Below, piece after piece: positions 13,667-13,707 of a stretch of DNA of 13,707 bases. Both the position numbers and the translations under genes were made by a program. The stretch covers positions 1 through 13,707 of the forward strand of contig JBCCWR010000059.1 in assembly GCA_039193385.1 (NCBI GenBank), given 5' to 3'. The notes under the pieces are model-generated. The model was not told the DNA's origin. It worked only from the letters and a program-made list of their open reading frames with translations, and did not search any database. This DNA comes from JBCCWR01 sp039193385. GTDB taxonomy: Bacteria; Verrucomicrobiota; Verrucomicrobiia; Methylacidiphilales; JBCCWR01. Every line of letters begins with the position of its first letter. Position 1 is the first letter of the stretch.

Positions 13667-13707
13667 ATGAGCGACAAAATCAACACGAACGTCATGAGAC
13701 TCTGTAT
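13667..13707 (+). CDS. Start of a partial reading frame (possible YbaK/EbsC-type deacylase)
   Basis: An ATG at 13667 opens a frame that runs off the right edge, reading MSDKINTNVMRLC. It is divergent from the antiporter gene and 8 nt after a TATATATA box; no SD is visible. 'K-x-N-x-N-x-MR-x-L' starts are common in YbaK/EbsC aminoacyl-tRNA deacylases (kTNaMRiLd), which suggests that family. Thirteen residues cannot prove it, and the Cys after RL is not typical. Confidence 0.3.
   Translation, partial: MSDKINTNVMRLC

Overview
The window is about 13.7 kb of moderately AT-rich (roughly 43% GC by eye), densely coded bacterial chromosome. It has no tRNA, rRNA, CRISPR array, insertion sequence or phage gene. 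Several features suggest a PVC-superphylum bacterium, probably Verrucomicrobiota: a short type IIA topoisomerase A subunit with a lysine-rich N-terminal tail, an ArsM-ArsS arsenic pair, a CPA1 antiporter fused to RCK and PTS EIIA domains, and many starts without a clear Shine-Dalgarno (SD) sequence. This placement is inference; no marker gene settles it.

Layout, left to right. (1) The end of a DUF4410-like gene (+) converges on an unrecognised 331-residue protein (-). (2) An arsenic operon (+) holds an ArsM-type arsenite methyltransferase and, 10 nt later, the radical SAM enzyme ArsS. (3) A small predicted lipoprotein (+) is followed by the topoisomerase A subunit (+). (4) A leftward pair encodes a membrane-anchored coiled-coil protein and an overlapping membrane-anchored J-domain protein. 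A DUF4870 membrane protein lies upstream on the same strand, with an 18-bp perfect palindrome in between. (5) Reading rightward, a membrane-anchored M48 (Oma1/BepA-like) metalloprotease is followed almost without gaps by three diverged AIM24/TIGR00266 paralogues, the last carrying an N-terminal GYF_2 domain. (6) Converging on that operon is a 742-residue cation/proton antiporter with RCK and PTS EIIA domains. The last 41 bases hold the start of a further + strand reading frame.

How the genes may work together. ArsM would methylate trivalent arsenic and ArsS would attach a carbon skeleton to the methylated arsenic, giving arsenosugar-type compounds. The protease plus three AIM24-like proteins looks like one co-translated envelope module and is the best candidate here for an under-described system; AIM24 and the M48 protease Oma1 are both mitochondrial inner-membrane proteins in eukaryotes. 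The antiporter architecture suggests that nucleotide or ion sensing (RCK) and PTS phosphorylation (EIIA) control cation/proton exchange. The remaining genes (J-domain protein, coiled-coil protein, DUF4870, lipoprotein) are recognised only by domain or topology.
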